DNA of 64,000 nucleotides from Methanosarcina mazei S-6. GTDB taxonomy: Archaea > Halobacteriota > Methanosarcinia > Methanosarcinales > Methanosarcinaceae. Positions 16,448 to 27,277 of this stretch are shown here, in pieces. The notes under the pieces are model-generated. The model was not told where the DNA came from. It did not search any database and saw only the letters and a list, made by a program, of their open reading frames with translations. The first letter of the stretch is position 1. Each line of letters starts with the position of its first letter. Location of the stretch: NCBI RefSeq assembly GCF_000970205.1, contig NZ_CP009512.1:3782001-3846000 (forward strand). The letters are read 5' to 3'. Position numbers and translations under genes: made by a program.

Positions 16448-19400
16448 TTACATTTTCTTTTTCCGGAATCCCAGATAAATTCCACCCACCACTGCTACCA
16501 CAAAGAGAGTTCCAATGATATCAGCTCCTGAGAAGGACATACCACCACTTTCCGCTTCTTCAGACGATTCTTCTTTCTGCATCTCATAACCTTCCACGTA
16601 GTCAGGATCTGCAGATTGTCTGACCTCAGGGGCAGGTTCAGGGGAATCCACACCATATCCTGCATCAGAATTCTGAACGGTCTGGTTGCTGACCGGTTCT
16701 TCGGTGTTTGATTTGGCAGTCTGGTTAAGTTTTTCGGCAACACTCGTCTGGTGCCCATTGCTGCTCCTATGCTCTTCAGTCCTTTCCTGCTTAAGAGATT
16801 CCTGCGTAGCCTCTTCAATCGCTTCGACAAAACCGGGTACTGATACAAGGCCCGATACGTAGTTGTTGAGGAGAGAATTCCCGCAGGTGTGGTGGCAGCA
16901 GGTAACCCCGTCTTTGACCACGGACTCTGCATATTCCTCAGCCAGGCTTTTGAGGACATCATCCGATGCGTCCCAGCTCCCCTTGCGGGCAGTCTCCAGC
17001 ATCCGGGCAGTCATGGACTGGTATGCGTAGGGGTTGTTCTGCTTTACCCAGTCGCTGAGTTCCTGGTCTGCCATATAGGTCTGGTATACCTTATTCCACA
17101 TATCATCGCTGATCAAATCCGGGTTTGTGGCTTCCCAGCCCCAGAGGTTTTCAACGAAATCCGACATTTCCCTTGCTCCTGCATAGCCGTTTCCCTGCAT
17201 GCCGTCAATCCATCTGGGATTGAAATATCGGGAATAAGTTTCCCTTTTGAGGAATTCTTCCAGGGTTTCGGTTTTCTCATCCCCTCCGGTCAGCATATTC
17301 GTAATAAATGAATCAGGATACTCCCCTCCGGAAACGGAACTGACAGCAAGATTCAGCCCTCCCAGATACTGGAAAAAGTCATCGTTGTCAAGGGTCCCGT
17401 AAAGGTTTGTGCTCCGGCTGTGAACTGTGGCTTCAACCCCTTCAAGGCTCTTTTTGAAAAGGTCCTTAAGGTTTTCGCCCCAGACGTTTTCTCCGTAAGC
17501 ATTGCACATCCTGTTGATGTAAAGATCTGCAAGAGCATCATTGCTCTCCCAGGTATCACTTGCTGAAACAGCGTTCGGAAGCCCTGTGCCGTAGGCGCCG
17601 TCCTCAGACCCGAAAATCCTGAGCAGGGAAAGGTCCAGTGCCTCACTTTCATTAAGTGAACCCTTACTCATCAAAGAGGTCTTCAGAGCATCAGCATTTT
17701 CCCTGACATAGTTAGGGGAATCCTCCTGGGCATAAGCAAGTTTTACAGCTTTATCCAGCAGGCGCACCTTGTCAGGATACATATCCCTGTAAAGCCCTGA
17801 GATCTGGATTACCACATCAATCCTGGGCCTTCCCAGAGTCTCCATGGGAATAGCTTCCACATCAACCACCCTGCCGCTGTTCCATACAGGTTTGACGCCG
17901 AGCAGGTAGAGGATCTCTGCTTCCATGACCCCTTCGTGCCTGGTAGTCTCTCCTGCCCATAGGACATAAGCCACTTTTCTCGGGTAATTCCCGTGCTCGG
18001 CGAGATATGCTTCAAGCATCTGGTCAGCCATCTCCTGCCCGAGAGTCCAGGCGGCTTCCGTCGGCACTATCCTCTGGTCAAAAGCATAAAAGTTTCTTCC
18101 CGAAGGCAGTGCTTCAGGGTTTCTAACAGGGTCTCCTCCCTGGTTTCCGGGGATGAACCTGCCGTCAAGGGCATTTAGGACCTGCTGGATTTCCTCTTCC
18201 CCGAGAGCCAGGTTTGCAGCATATTCTTCGGCACTGGCAAGGAAGGTGCTGACAGTTTCATTGCCTGTCCCAAGTACCTGGACCTGAGCCTCAGTGGAAT
18301 TGACTCCCTGGTTAAGGACAAGGTCAAGAAGGTAGAGCTGGGCACTTTCGGTCTCGTTAAATTCACTGACAGAATCGGCAAAGTCAGTCCCAAGCATGGA
18401 ATTCACCATACCCACAAGCTGTTCCCCTTTCGGACTGGTCCCAAGGATGTGCAGCCCATAAGGCATGGACTGGCTCTTATATTCATCCAGCAGCTCTTCA
18501 AGCCCTTCAAGGAAAACGGCATTAAAGTAAGTCTCGTTATTTTCCGCCTCTGTCATATTGAATTCTTCATCCAGGGAGAGGGATAAGGTCAGGTTTAAAA
18601 CTTCAGACCTGTGAGCTGTTTTAAGGGAAGCATCTGCCTCTGCCTGTCCATAGTTATGGATAGCTTCGCTCAGGTTTGCATAATCCCCATAGCTTCCCGC
18701 AGAAACAATCGGAGGAACAAGATGGTCGACTATTACTGCCCCTCCTCTGCGTTTTGCCTCATTTCCTTCCCCAAGCCCGTCCATGACGTAAGGATAAATA
18801 ACGGGTACGTCCCCGATCATCAAGGAAGGCCAGTCGTACCTCGAAAGCCCGAACTCTTTTCCGGGAAGCCATTCCTGAGTCCCGTGCCTGCCAAAGTGCA
18901 CAAGGGCATCACTGCCAAACCCGCCTTCTTCTTCGGAGTGCTGGAGCCAGAGATAGAACGCAATGTACTGGTGGTGAGGAGGAAGTTCAGAATCGTGATA
19001 AAGGGCTTCACTGTCATCAAGCCAGCCTCTCGAAGGCTGAGGAGCCAGAAGCACGTTATCCCCTACCTCAATTCTGGGGATTACAAGATATCTTCCACTC
19101 TCGTTTTCCCAGACCATGATCTCTCCAGGAGCAGGGCCCCACTGTTCAATAACCTCCTGCTGTTTCTCTTCAGGAAGTTCAGAGAACCATACTTCATATG
19201 TGCTTTCAGGGACGAGAACTACCTTGCCTGTAGCAACCATCTTCTCGAGTTCTCCGGGAGCCCAGGTACCTATATTGATGCCCTGGGTAAGCATCAGATT
19301 AAGTAGCTCGGTTTCATTCAGGGACTGGTTTTCATTAATGGCATATCCTCCGGCAGCCATAGCATCAAGCAGGCTTGACAAACTTGGGACGACATCGAGG

Positions 19401-21001
19401 TAAGAAGCCCCTATGTTGTCCTTTCCTCCTCCGTGGTTATAATAAATGATAGCAACTTTCTTGTCGGAGTCAGGAATTTCCCCAAGGTTTACCCAGCTTT
19501 CAACCCGGTCAATGAGCCAGTCTACCTGGTAGTCTATAGAAACCGAAGTCTCGGTCCCGGTTTCGGGATCTATTTCAGTGGCAGCCATTATTACCGGGTC
19601 AATAGCTCCCCAAAGTTCCTGCAAATCGAGTTTCATCATTTTATCCGCGGGAAGCGGCCTGCTGCTAGCTTCATACCCGGTCCTGTTCATGTAATTGTTA
19701 ACTATGCCGTTGATTACAGGCACATCAAGCCCCTCGGCATCAAACTTGTTTCCAAAGTACGTAAAAGAGATGATAGCGTCTACAAGTACCTCGTCACCCT
19801 GCTTGAAGAAATCTCCCGAGGAAAGGTTATCAGACCCGTAAGTAGCAATAACATTGTATTCTCTGGCTTCCAGTTCCGAAATCAGAGCGTCAATGGGCTC
19901 AATCTGGAAGGGGAAATAACTCTGGTACATGGTAATAGCAACCGTGGGCTTTGCCGGATCGTAAACATGTCCTCCGTCACTCCTGTTAGAGTACCAGGTA
20001 AGGTATGTATCAAGGGAATCGGTGAAGTAACCTGTCATGTTTGTATGGTAGATAGCCCTTTCAGGAAGTGTGTGTGGGTCCTCGTACAGGAGGTCAGTTC
20101 TGCCGCAGCAGTCACTGGCTATGCAGAATAAAAGATTTTTCAGGTTACTCTGGTCGTAAGCCCCGTTGAGCCAGTAATTGTTGAGTTTTTCCCTGTAGCT
20201 CTCTATCAGGTCTGCAGGAAGAGGGATGCTCTCGTTCAGCAGGGTATCGTCGTCGATAACCACACACCCGTTAGAAATTGCGCTGTCTACTGTGGGTGTA
20301 AGCTTCCGGGCAGTTGAAGGGCTGAGCATGTTGATGTAGATGATATCCATACCGCTCAGGTCAACATCGTTTTCCATAACATAATCAGCCATAAAACAGC
20401 TAAGGGAAAGGTTCAGGCTGCTGTTGCCGTTGATCTCCTCCATCAGGTTTTTGAGGGGAAGTTCATGGCTCCGGTACCCGGTAACAATAGCAATATCAAG
20501 GTGCTGACCGGGGCTTGAGTCTACAGGGGTTTCCTTTACCTGCTCTCTCAGCAGAAGAACTTCTGTGAACCCCAGAGAAATAGGGTCTCCTCCCATCTGT
20601 TTTTGTCGGGTGAGCCCGCGGATTGAAGAGGCTCCTTCCAGGGGAACTCCACTGCCCTTCAGGTCAAGAATTGCCTGGGATTCGGTTTCATCAATATCCC
20701 TGCTTGAAGTATCGAGGTTTACAGAAAGATCTGTACCCTGAACCTGGATCTGTTCATCGGCACGACGCCATTTGTCCTCACTGGAAATAGCAACAAGAGT
20801 ATAGTTTCCATTGGGAATACCGGAAAGCAGATAGTTTCCCTCAGCGTCACTTGTAGTGTTAGCAACAAGTTCGTATTCCGTGCCTGTACTGCCCGCCGCC
20901 GGAGAAGAAGAAAATAGCATTAAAAGGATTAAAATTGTCAATCCGGAAGCCTTAATTTTTTTGTTAAAAGTATTTTTATCAACATTAACCTGTTCTTTCA
21001 T
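16448..21001 (-). CDS. Surface-anchored CobN-like protein 1
   Basis: 1517 aa from the ATG at 21001, which has GGAGCAGGATT before it; an upstream extension to 21046 lacks a site. Order: signal segment (TILILLMLFSSSPAAGS), a carboxypeptidase-regulatory-like beta domain (TTSDAEGNYLLSGIPNGNYT), the CobN/magnesium-chelatase H-subunit body with HFGRHGTQEWLPGK near residue 700, a Cys/His motif CCHHTCGN near 1369, a Ser/Glu-rich linker, a C-terminal membrane helix, and the tail GFRKKKM. Classical CobN is cytosolic and inserts cobalt into a corrin with CobS and CobT; neither is here. The signal peptide and anchor place the large domain outside the cell. Its metal and tetrapyrrole are unknown. Confidence 0.85.
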   Translation of the reverse strand: MKEQVNVDKNTFNKKIKASGLTILILLMLFSSSPAAGSTGTEYELVANTTSDAEGNYLLSGIPNGNYTLVAISSEDKWRRADEQIQVQGTDLSVNLDTSSRDIDETESQAILDLKGSGVPLEGASSIRGLTRQKQMGGDPISLGFTEVLLLREQVKETPVDSSPGQHLDIAIVTGYRSHELPLKNLMEEINGNSSLNLSLSCFMADYVMENDVDLSGMDIIYINMLSPSTARKLTPTVDSAISNGCVVIDDDTLLNESIPLPADLIESYREKLNNYWLNGAYDQSNLKNLLFCIASDCCGRTDLLYEDPHTLPERAIYHTNMTGYFTDSLDTYLTWYSNRSDGGHVYDPAKPTVAITMYQSYFPFQIEPIDALISELEAREYNVIATYGSDNLSSGDFFKQGDEVLVDAIISFTYFGNKFDAEGLDVPVINGIVNNYMNRTGYEASSRPLPADKMMKLDLQELWGAIDPVIMAATEIDPETGTETSVSIDYQVDWLIDRVESWVNLGEIPDSDKKVAIIYYNHGGGKDNIGASYLDVVPSLSSLLDAMAAGGYAINENQSLNETELLNLMLTQGINIGTWAPGELEKMVATGKVVLVPESTYEVWFSELPEEKQQEVIEQWGPAPGEIMVWENESGRYLVIPRIEVGDNVLLAPQPSRGWLDDSEALYHDSELPPHHQYIAFYLWLQHSEEEGGFGSDALVHFGRHGTQEWLPGKEFGLSRYDWPSLMIGDVPVIYPYVMDGLGEGNEAKRRGGAVIVDHLVPPIVSAGSYGDYANLSEAIHNYGQAEADASLKTAHRSEVLNLTLSLSLDEEFNMTEAENNETYFNAVFLEGLEELLDEYKSQSMPYGLHILGTSPKGEQLVGMVNSMLGTDFADSVSEFNETESAQLYLLDLVLNQGVNSTEAQVQVLGTGNETVSTFLASAEEYAANLALGEEEIQQVLNALDGRFIPGNQGGDPVRNPEALPSGRNFYAFDQRIVPTEAAWTLGQEMADQMLEAYLAEHGNYPRKVAYVLWAGETTRHEGVMEAEILYLLGVKPVWNSGRVVDVEAIPMETLGRPRIDVVIQISGLYRDMYPDKVRLLDKAVKLAYAQEDSPNYVRENADALKTSLMSKGSLNESEALDLSLLRIFGSEDGAYGTGLPNAVSASDTWESNDALADLYINRMCNAYGENVWGENLKDLFKKSLEGVEATVHSRSTNLYGTLDNDDFFQYLGGLNLAVSSVSGGEYPDSFITNMLTGGDEKTETLEEFLKRETYSRYFNPRWIDGMQGNGYAGAREMSDFVENLWGWEATNPDLISDDMWNKVYQTYMADQELSDWVKQNNPYAYQSMTARMLETARKGSWDASDDVLKSLAEEYAESVVKDGVTCCHHTCGNSLLNNYVSGLVSVPGFVEAIEEATQESLKQERTEEHRSSNGHQTSVAEKLNQTAKSNTEEPVSNQTVQNSDAGYGVDSPEPAPEVRQSADPDYVEGYEMQKEESSEEAESGGMSFSGADIIGTLFVVAVVGGIYLGFRKKKM

Positions 21002-21046
21002 AATCCTGCTCCAGAATATGATTAAGCTTATCGCTGTGAGAGCCAC

Positions 21047-21523
21047 TTATCGCGGAATTGTTCGGATGCCTGCAAAATACTTTATAATTTTATTTACAGG
21101 ATATCGCCGCCAGAGATACCAGTACATTCTGGTAGAAAACCCGGACTACACAGCAAAGAAATAACAAAAGTAAACTTTACCTGTCATTCAGGGAAAAACA
21201 TCACTCAAATATTGGTTGTCAAAAGCTGTTTTTGATAGATATAGCCCAATAAAATATCAGTACCTCACCTCAAAACATAAATAATACCGGATAATTTGAA
21301 CGCAATTTTACTTTATTTGCATAAAAACCTGCGATTATTGGTAACAATTATTAGCCTTGAAGATAACAAGAACGGAAAAGCGATAAAAAGAACAGAAAAG
21401 GATACGGAAGATAAGAAAAAAATATCAGGAAAAATTTAAGTCAGGGCTAAAAAAAGGAGAGAATTAGAGAGAGGAAAATGAAGAGAAAAGAGCATAAAAA
21501 AGCCCTTTTCTTCCAAAAAGCAT
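21047..21523. promoter_or_regulatory. Promoter region of CobN-like gene 1
   Basis: On the minus strand a TATA-like AAATTATAAAG (about 21079-21090) would start a leader of about 57 nt before the ATG at 21001. Further up are GGTAACAATTATTAGCC (about 21339) and GATAACAAG (about 21364), related to motifs in other intergenic regions of this cluster. No gene seen. Confidence 0.4.
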
Positions 21524-24500
21524 TTAAACCTTCTTTTTACGGAATCCCAGATAAATTCCTCCAACTGCTGCCAGGACGAAAAGAATTCCGAATATGTCAG
21601 AGCCGGAGAAAGACGGACCTCCACTTTCTTCTTCCGTTACAGGAGTTTCTTTCTGCATCTCATAGCCTTCCACGTAATCGGATTCCGAATTCTGGCGGAC
21701 TTCAGGAGCAGGTTCTGGAGAATCCATTCCATAACCCGTGCTGGAGTCCTGAACAGTCTGGTTGCTTTCCTGTGATTCCGAACCTGATCTGGATGTCTGG
21801 TTAAGTTTTTCAGCAACACTTGTCTGATGCCCTTTGCTGCTACTGCTGCTGCTCTGAGATTCTGTTATTTCCTTGGTTTCGACTCTGGTTGCTGATTCGA
21901 TCTGCTCAGCATAGCCAGGAACAGATACCATCCCGCTTATGAACTCATGAAGCAGAGGGTTTCCGCAGGTATGGTGGCAGCATGAAGCTCCATTCTCAGC
22001 CACAGACTGTTCATATTCCGTTGCAAGGCTTTCAATAACGTCTTCCGAAGGTGCCCAGTAATCGTGCCTGACAGCTTCAAGCATCCTGGCAGTGATTGAC
22101 TGGTAAGCGGCCGGGTTATTCTGTTTGAACCATTCTCTCATGGCAGGGTCATTGGAGTAGGTCTCATACACCTGCTGCCAGACGGTGTCATCCACAAGTT
22201 CAGGGGAACTTACTTCCCAGCCAAAGAGGTTGTCCACAAATTCGGACATCATACTGCCGCCTGAATACCCTGAGTTCTGCATGCCTTCAATCCACCTGTC
22301 ATTGAAATATCTGGCTCTCAGGTCCTTGCTGAGGTATTCCCGCATTCCAAGCATCTGAGCCCCGTCGGGGTTGCTTGTATCAGAAACATACATTTCAGGA
22401 GTTGTCCCGTCACCTTTTACATACCTTGTTGCAAGGTTCATGCCTCCGAAGTACTGGAAAAAGTCGTCGTTGTCAAGAGAATCGTAAAGGTTTGAAGAGG
22501 CTGAATGTACCGATGCTTCAACATTTTTCAGGTTCCCTTCAAGGAGGCCTCTGGACTGTATTCCCCAGAAATCCTCTCCATAGGCGTATCCCATCTTGTC
22601 CAGGTATACGTTTGCAATGGCTTCTTCGTTTTCCCATGTCCCGCTTGCACTGACAGCGTCCGAGACCCCTATATCGTAGGTGCCGTCCATTACCGCAAAG
22701 CAGCGCATTGTTGAGAGTTTTGTTGCAGTATCGTTGTCATATCCTGTCTCAACAAGGGAACCGTAGAGTGCAAGTGAACTCTGGTTGACGTAGTTGGGAT
22801 AGTTTACGGGGGGGAGAGAGCTTGCAAGTTTTACAGCGCTGTCCACCATTTTGATCTTATCCGGGAAAGCATCCCTTATCCCTGCCGTACTATAGACAAT
22901 ATCAATACGCGGCCTCCCTGGCTTTGAGCTGTCGTAATTCGGCAGCAGTTCTTCTTCGGGAATAACTTCGACTCCTGTCACATACCCGTATTCGTCCCAT
23001 ACGGGCTGGATCCCAAGCAGGTAAAGAATTTCGGCTTCCAGGGTCCCGTGGTCGCCGATAAATTCAACACCGAACCTTGAGAATGAAACCTTTTCAGGGT
23101 ATTCCCCGTGCTCACTATAATAGTCCTCAAGCATCTGGATTGCAAGGGTTTTCCCGACTTCCCATGTTGCTTTTGAAGGGTACAGTTTTGAATTTACGCT
23201 GTAATAGTTGCGCCCTGTCGGTACGGCATCAGGGTTCATTATGGGGTCAAGCCCAGACGCCGGCGGGATAAACCCTCCATTCAGGGCTGAAAGAATCCTG
23301 TCAATTTCCACATCACAGCCAAGAAGACGGTCCCTGTAGTCCAGGCCAAGCTCAAGGTCAGGTGTGACAGAACTGTTGGTCTGCCCGTAGACTGCAATCT
23401 GGGCAGCGGAAACATCTGTATTATTTGTTACAACTTCCCAGACAAGTTTAGTGACTTTTGTATCATTTAACGGAATCCCGAGAGGATAAGCGGATTCTGG
23501 ATAGAAGGCTGCAGTAACATTATCCTCAAAGCTCCCTCCGAGCATAGCCCTTACCATCGCAGATAATTCGTCTTTCTCAGGGTCTGTCATGTTTGTCCCC
23601 GGAACACGGCTGAGGATATGCATTCCGTAGGGGATATTTTCATTTCCTATGTCTTCCAGGTACTCGTGAAGGACATCTTTTACAAAACTTTCAAATTCTT
23701 CATCACTGTAGTTCTCGAGATCAGTTACGTTTTCCATTCCCAGGTCGACACTGAGGTTGAGTGCTATTATCTCATCAATTATTGCCTGCTGGTATCCTGC
23801 CCTGGTCTGAGAAGTAATGCTGGGCTCATAATACTGCTGGACATTAATTGAGAGGTTCAGCAAGCCTCCGTAAAGTCCGCTCCGTTCGAGAGTAGGGGTC
23901 AGGTGGTCGATAATAAGGGCGTTACCCCTGTACTCGGCGGTTATTCCCTCTCCCACGTTGGCAACTATGTAAGGATATATGTTTGGCAGGTCCTGAAGAA
24001 GCAGAGGAGACCAGTCAGAGGTTCTGTTCATGCCGTAAGTGGGCCCCGGAAGCCATTCATGCGTACCGTGAGTCCCCAGGTGAATAACTGCATCGGGCTG
24101 CCATTCATGGTTTAACCAGAGGTAGAAAGCTATGTACTGGTGTGTTGGAGGTACAACATTGCTGTGGTAAAGGGTATCGTTGTTTTGCCCCGTTCCCCTG
24201 GCAGGCTGGGGCATGAGCCAGACATCCCCGAAACGCACCGTTGGAATTACAATATACTTCCCGGTTTCGTTTTCATAGATCATAACGCTCTTATCCTGGG
24301 GCAGGCCTTCGGACCAGGGCTGTCCCCATTCAGCCGTTACACCGGATCTCAGGTTCTCCGGAATTTCAGACTCAAACCACTCTCTGTAAGTCTCCATGGG
24401 TATGAGATGCAGCCCCCATTCGGTTTTGTTTTCAACCATTTCATTCAGGACTCCCGGAGCCCAGGAACCGACATTGATACCCTGAGCCTGGAGCATGTCC

Positions 24501-25873
24501 AGAAGGATACTGCTATTATCAGGAATTCCGGAGACTTCATACCCGCTTTCATTCATTGAATTGAGGAGGTCAAACATGCTCTCCGTGGTGTTGAGGTAGT
24601 TTGCCACTATATTGTCCTTTCCTGAAGGATAATTGTAATAGATGACAGCTACTTTCTTGTCCTGGTTAGCCTTTAACTTCAGTTCTGCCCAGTTAATTGA
24701 CCTGTTTGACATCCAGTCAATCTGGGAAGGCAGAGGTTCATAGTTGCTTTCTCCGGTTTCGGAATCGTAATTGTCAATTCCTATTACAATATACTCGAAA
24801 ATCCCGTCAACGCTTGGAAGCAGGGTTTTGTACACAACCTCGCTGCTCGGGATGCCCCTGTTGCTGTCAGCAACATCAGTAGAATTCTCAGGGTTGTTAA
24901 CAACAAGTCCGGTGAGGACAGGGACATCAAGGTCCGTAAGCTCCTGTACACCTTTGTCAGGGTCTTCGTAATTTAAACGGAAACTCTTAAGAGAAATTAC
25001 ACACTGGACAAGAGGTTCCCCGTTTTCGTCAAAGTAAAATTTGTGGATATCGTTGAAGGTATCAAAACCCGCAATTACGTTGCAGCCCTTTCCTTCCAGG
25101 TCGCGGATAAGGGCATCTATGACTTCAAGATTGTCTCCGGTATAATCCGAAGCATGGAACCATATCCCGATAGTGGGCTTACTTTTATCATAAACATATT
25201 TTGATTCATTGAAGTTAGTTAAGTTAGTTGAGTTAGAGTACCATTCAAGGTAATCAGTGGTGTTTTCGAACCAGTCAGGCTGGGATTCGTCAGTTGGAGA
25301 GCGGGCGTCAGGATGGTAAAGACCTGCTTCCGGGAAGTCTACAGGATCTTCATAAACCCAGCTGCCTGTAAGTTCAGGTTTGTCTCCGTATGTTTTTGCA
25401 AGATAAATAAGGAAGTTTTCAGCATTTTTCTTCAGGACTCCTCTTGTACCCATGTTGTAAAAGAATTTCTCCTCAGTGGAATTGTATGGTTCGATCCCTG
25501 AAAAAATCTGGTCGTAATTTGAAGTGTTTATATATGCAGTATCTATTGCAGAAGAGATGTCTATGAGAACGGTCCCATTTTCATGAGCACTTTTAAGGTC
25601 ATCCCCGATATCTTTGAACTGCGACCAGAGCATATAGGAAAATATTATATCCTGATTTTCAAAAGTGACATTACTGAAGTCAGAATATCCCGAAAGGTAC
25701 GTGACATTTATACTCGCATTGTATGGATTGGACTGCTCTGCCGCAGCTAGAGCACTTCCATCATAACAGATAAAAGTAATATTTACCTGATTTCCATCAG
25801 CCGATACATTCTGTGCGAGAAGTAAAAGAACCACCGCACATAAAACCAGTAACCTGCTTCGTGCCGTACGCAT
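21524..25873 (-). CDS. Surface-anchored CobN-like protein 2
   Basis: 1449 aa, paralogue of the protein at 16448-21001 and in tandem with it. Signal peptide MRTARSRLLVLCAVVLLLLA, CobN body with HLGTHGTHEWLPGP near residue 600, CCHHTCGN near 1298, a linker with the shared segments HQTSVAEKLNQT and DSPEPAPEVRQ, a terminal membrane helix and the tail GFRKKKV. It lacks the N-terminal carboxypeptidase-like domain of copy 1. The linker and tail are more alike than the bodies, which points to duplication. ATG follows GGGGATAAA. There is a separate intergenic region (about 520 bp) between the two genes. Confidence 0.87.
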   Translation of the reverse strand: MRTARSRLLVLCAVVLLLLAQNVSADGNQVNITFICYDGSALAAAEQSNPYNASINVTYLSGYSDFSNVTFENQDIIFSYMLWSQFKDIGDDLKSAHENGTVLIDISSAIDTAYINTSNYDQIFSGIEPYNSTEEKFFYNMGTRGVLKKNAENFLIYLAKTYGDKPELTGSWVYEDPVDFPEAGLYHPDARSPTDESQPDWFENTTDYLEWYSNSTNLTNFNESKYVYDKSKPTIGIWFHASDYTGDNLEVIDALIRDLEGKGCNVIAGFDTFNDIHKFYFDENGEPLVQCVISLKSFRLNYEDPDKGVQELTDLDVPVLTGLVVNNPENSTDVADSNRGIPSSEVVYKTLLPSVDGIFEYIVIGIDNYDSETGESNYEPLPSQIDWMSNRSINWAELKLKANQDKKVAVIYYNYPSGKDNIVANYLNTTESMFDLLNSMNESGYEVSGIPDNSSILLDMLQAQGINVGSWAPGVLNEMVENKTEWGLHLIPMETYREWFESEIPENLRSGVTAEWGQPWSEGLPQDKSVMIYENETGKYIVIPTVRFGDVWLMPQPARGTGQNNDTLYHSNVVPPTHQYIAFYLWLNHEWQPDAVIHLGTHGTHEWLPGPTYGMNRTSDWSPLLLQDLPNIYPYIVANVGEGITAEYRGNALIIDHLTPTLERSGLYGGLLNLSINVQQYYEPSITSQTRAGYQQAIIDEIIALNLSVDLGMENVTDLENYSDEEFESFVKDVLHEYLEDIGNENIPYGMHILSRVPGTNMTDPEKDELSAMVRAMLGGSFEDNVTAAFYPESAYPLGIPLNDTKVTKLVWEVVTNNTDVSAAQIAVYGQTNSSVTPDLELGLDYRDRLLGCDVEIDRILSALNGGFIPPASGLDPIMNPDAVPTGRNYYSVNSKLYPSKATWEVGKTLAIQMLEDYYSEHGEYPEKVSFSRFGVEFIGDHGTLEAEILYLLGIQPVWDEYGYVTGVEVIPEEELLPNYDSSKPGRPRIDIVYSTAGIRDAFPDKIKMVDSAVKLASSLPPVNYPNYVNQSSLALYGSLVETGYDNDTATKLSTMRCFAVMDGTYDIGVSDAVSASGTWENEEAIANVYLDKMGYAYGEDFWGIQSRGLLEGNLKNVEASVHSASSNLYDSLDNDDFFQYFGGMNLATRYVKGDGTTPEMYVSDTSNPDGAQMLGMREYLSKDLRARYFNDRWIEGMQNSGYSGGSMMSEFVDNLFGWEVSSPELVDDTVWQQVYETYSNDPAMREWFKQNNPAAYQSITARMLEAVRHDYWAPSEDVIESLATEYEQSVAENGASCCHHTCGNPLLHEFISGMVSVPGYAEQIESATRVETKEITESQSSSSSSKGHQTSVAEKLNQTSRSGSESQESNQTVQDSSTGYGMDSPEPAPEVRQNSESDYVEGYEMQKETPVTEEESGGPSFSGSDIFGILFVLAAVGGIYLGFRKKKV

Positions 25874-26335
25874 TTTATCCCCAGATAATCTATTATGAAC
25901 ACCCGGGTACTACAGGAAAAAAATAACCTGTGAACCCGTCCATAGAATTATTTTTTCAAGAAGTTTGCGAATTTTCGAAACTTAAGATAGAACGTCCTTC
26001 AATTTTTAAAGATTATAGAAAGAGCTCTCGATTATGGCTCTTAATTTATAACTTTTAATTCAACTTTATAACTTCCTCAAACAAATGAGCAGCCGATTCT
26101 GTTTAATATCTTCAACACTCGGAGCATTGAATGAAAAATATATAAAAGACATTTTTTGGCTTACAATTGTTAGCTATTCGACTAAGAACCGCACATAAAC
26201 AAAGAAACGTCCAGAAAAATAGTTTGAATGAAAAAAGGAAGAAAACTGAAACGATAAAGCTCTATAATTAAGTAGTAAGCTTTTAGCTGGATCCGACAAA
26301 TGTACGCGTATAAAAATGGGTAAGCGAGGGAGGAT
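25874..26335. promoter_or_regulatory. Divergent promoter region
   Basis: 462 bases between CobN-like gene 2 and the SnoaL-like gene. A TTACAATTGTTAGC motif lies at about 26162-26175. A TATA-like TATAAAAA at 26309-26316 is only about 25 bases before the ATG at 26336, suggesting a nearly leaderless transcript. Another rightward TATA-like AATATATAAAAG lies near 26136. Confidence 0.4.
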
Positions 26336-26719
26336 ATGAGACACGATACTTATCAAAAAATTATTGAAAACTATATTGACGCCTATAATAGTTTTGATAT
26401 CGACAGAATGCTTTTAGATATGCACGATGACATAAAATTTGAAAACACTTCAAACGGAGAAATCAACTTAACAACAAATGGTATTGCAGAATTAAGAAAC
26501 CAGGCAGAGCTAGCCAGGCATCTATTTAGAGAGAGAAAGCAGACAATTACGGGTATTAAATTTAATGCTGACCAGGTTGAAGTAAAAATTGACTATTATG
26601 GGATTCTAGCAGTTGATTTTTCGGATGAACTGAAAACCGGAGATGTAATTGAATTAAAAGGTAGTTCGATTTTCAGATTTAAAGACAATAAAATAATTGA
26701 ACTGAAAGATATTGGTTGA
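26336..26719 (+). CDS. SnoaL/NTF2-like protein
   Basis: 127 aa, a single NTF2-fold domain (YQKIIENYIDAYNSFDIDRM, then IRFKDNKIIELKDIG at the end) as in the SnoaL-like superfamily. No catalytic residues can be assigned. The GGGAGG before the ATG is only 2 nt away, too close for normal use, and the TATA box is about 25 nt upstream, so the mRNA may be leaderless. It is the only rightward gene inside the leftward metal region. Confidence 0.75.
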   Translation: MRHDTYQKIIENYIDAYNSFDIDRMLLDMHDDIKFENTSNGEINLTTNGIAELRNQAELARHLFRERKQTITGIKFNADQVEVKIDYYGILAVDFSDELKTGDVIELKGSSIFRFKDNKIIELKDIG

Positions 26720-27277
26720 GTCACCTGGGGAATTGAATTTATTAAAATTGCACAGTGACCAGCTTTTATAGTCATGCCAGCGAATTCCAGAACTTTTTCA
26801 GGATTGGAAGCTGGTTGAATATCGAGATGAAGACCTTAAGATTCCTTGGTCTTCTGAATCCAGGGGAGTTTCCACCAGAAAAGAATGTTCGATAACAGTG
26901 TTAACAGGAATAGAACAAAAACTAATATCATTATACATTTTTCTTGCATTTTCAATCTCCTGAAACGGTATTATGAGCCCTGAATGCTGAAAGAAAACGG
27001 AATGCCCTGCAGAAAATACCCAGAAATTCCAGCTCATTAAACTATTTTGGTTCAAAAATTTACTGATGTTAGGAACTTTTAGAAATATGCATTTCTAGTT
27101 TAAAAATTTAATGAAAAACTTTTAGTTTTAACTTTGAATTCAAACCGGAATCTCCTGAAATATATAGACTGCCGATGCCAGTTGAAAATTTAACAATCGA
27201 GAGATAAGGGAAATGATACATAAAATGCAGCTTTTGGATAATGATTGTTAGCTTTTGGGAAAAAAGCCTCAAAAATT
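26720..27277. other. Intergenic, no supported gene
   Basis: 558 bases. An 85-codon minus-strand frame (26798-27055) has no ribosome binding site or recognisable domain. A TGATTGTTAGC motif lies at about 27242-27252. Confidence 0.4.

Noticed and set aside
21001-21046. Longer start of CobN-like protein 1 at 21046
   Set aside because: No ribosome site; the ATG at 21001 has GGAG well placed and begins the basic part of the signal peptide.
26798-27055. Minus-strand 85-codon frame
   Set aside because: No ribosome binding site, no recognisable domain, unlike nearby codon use.
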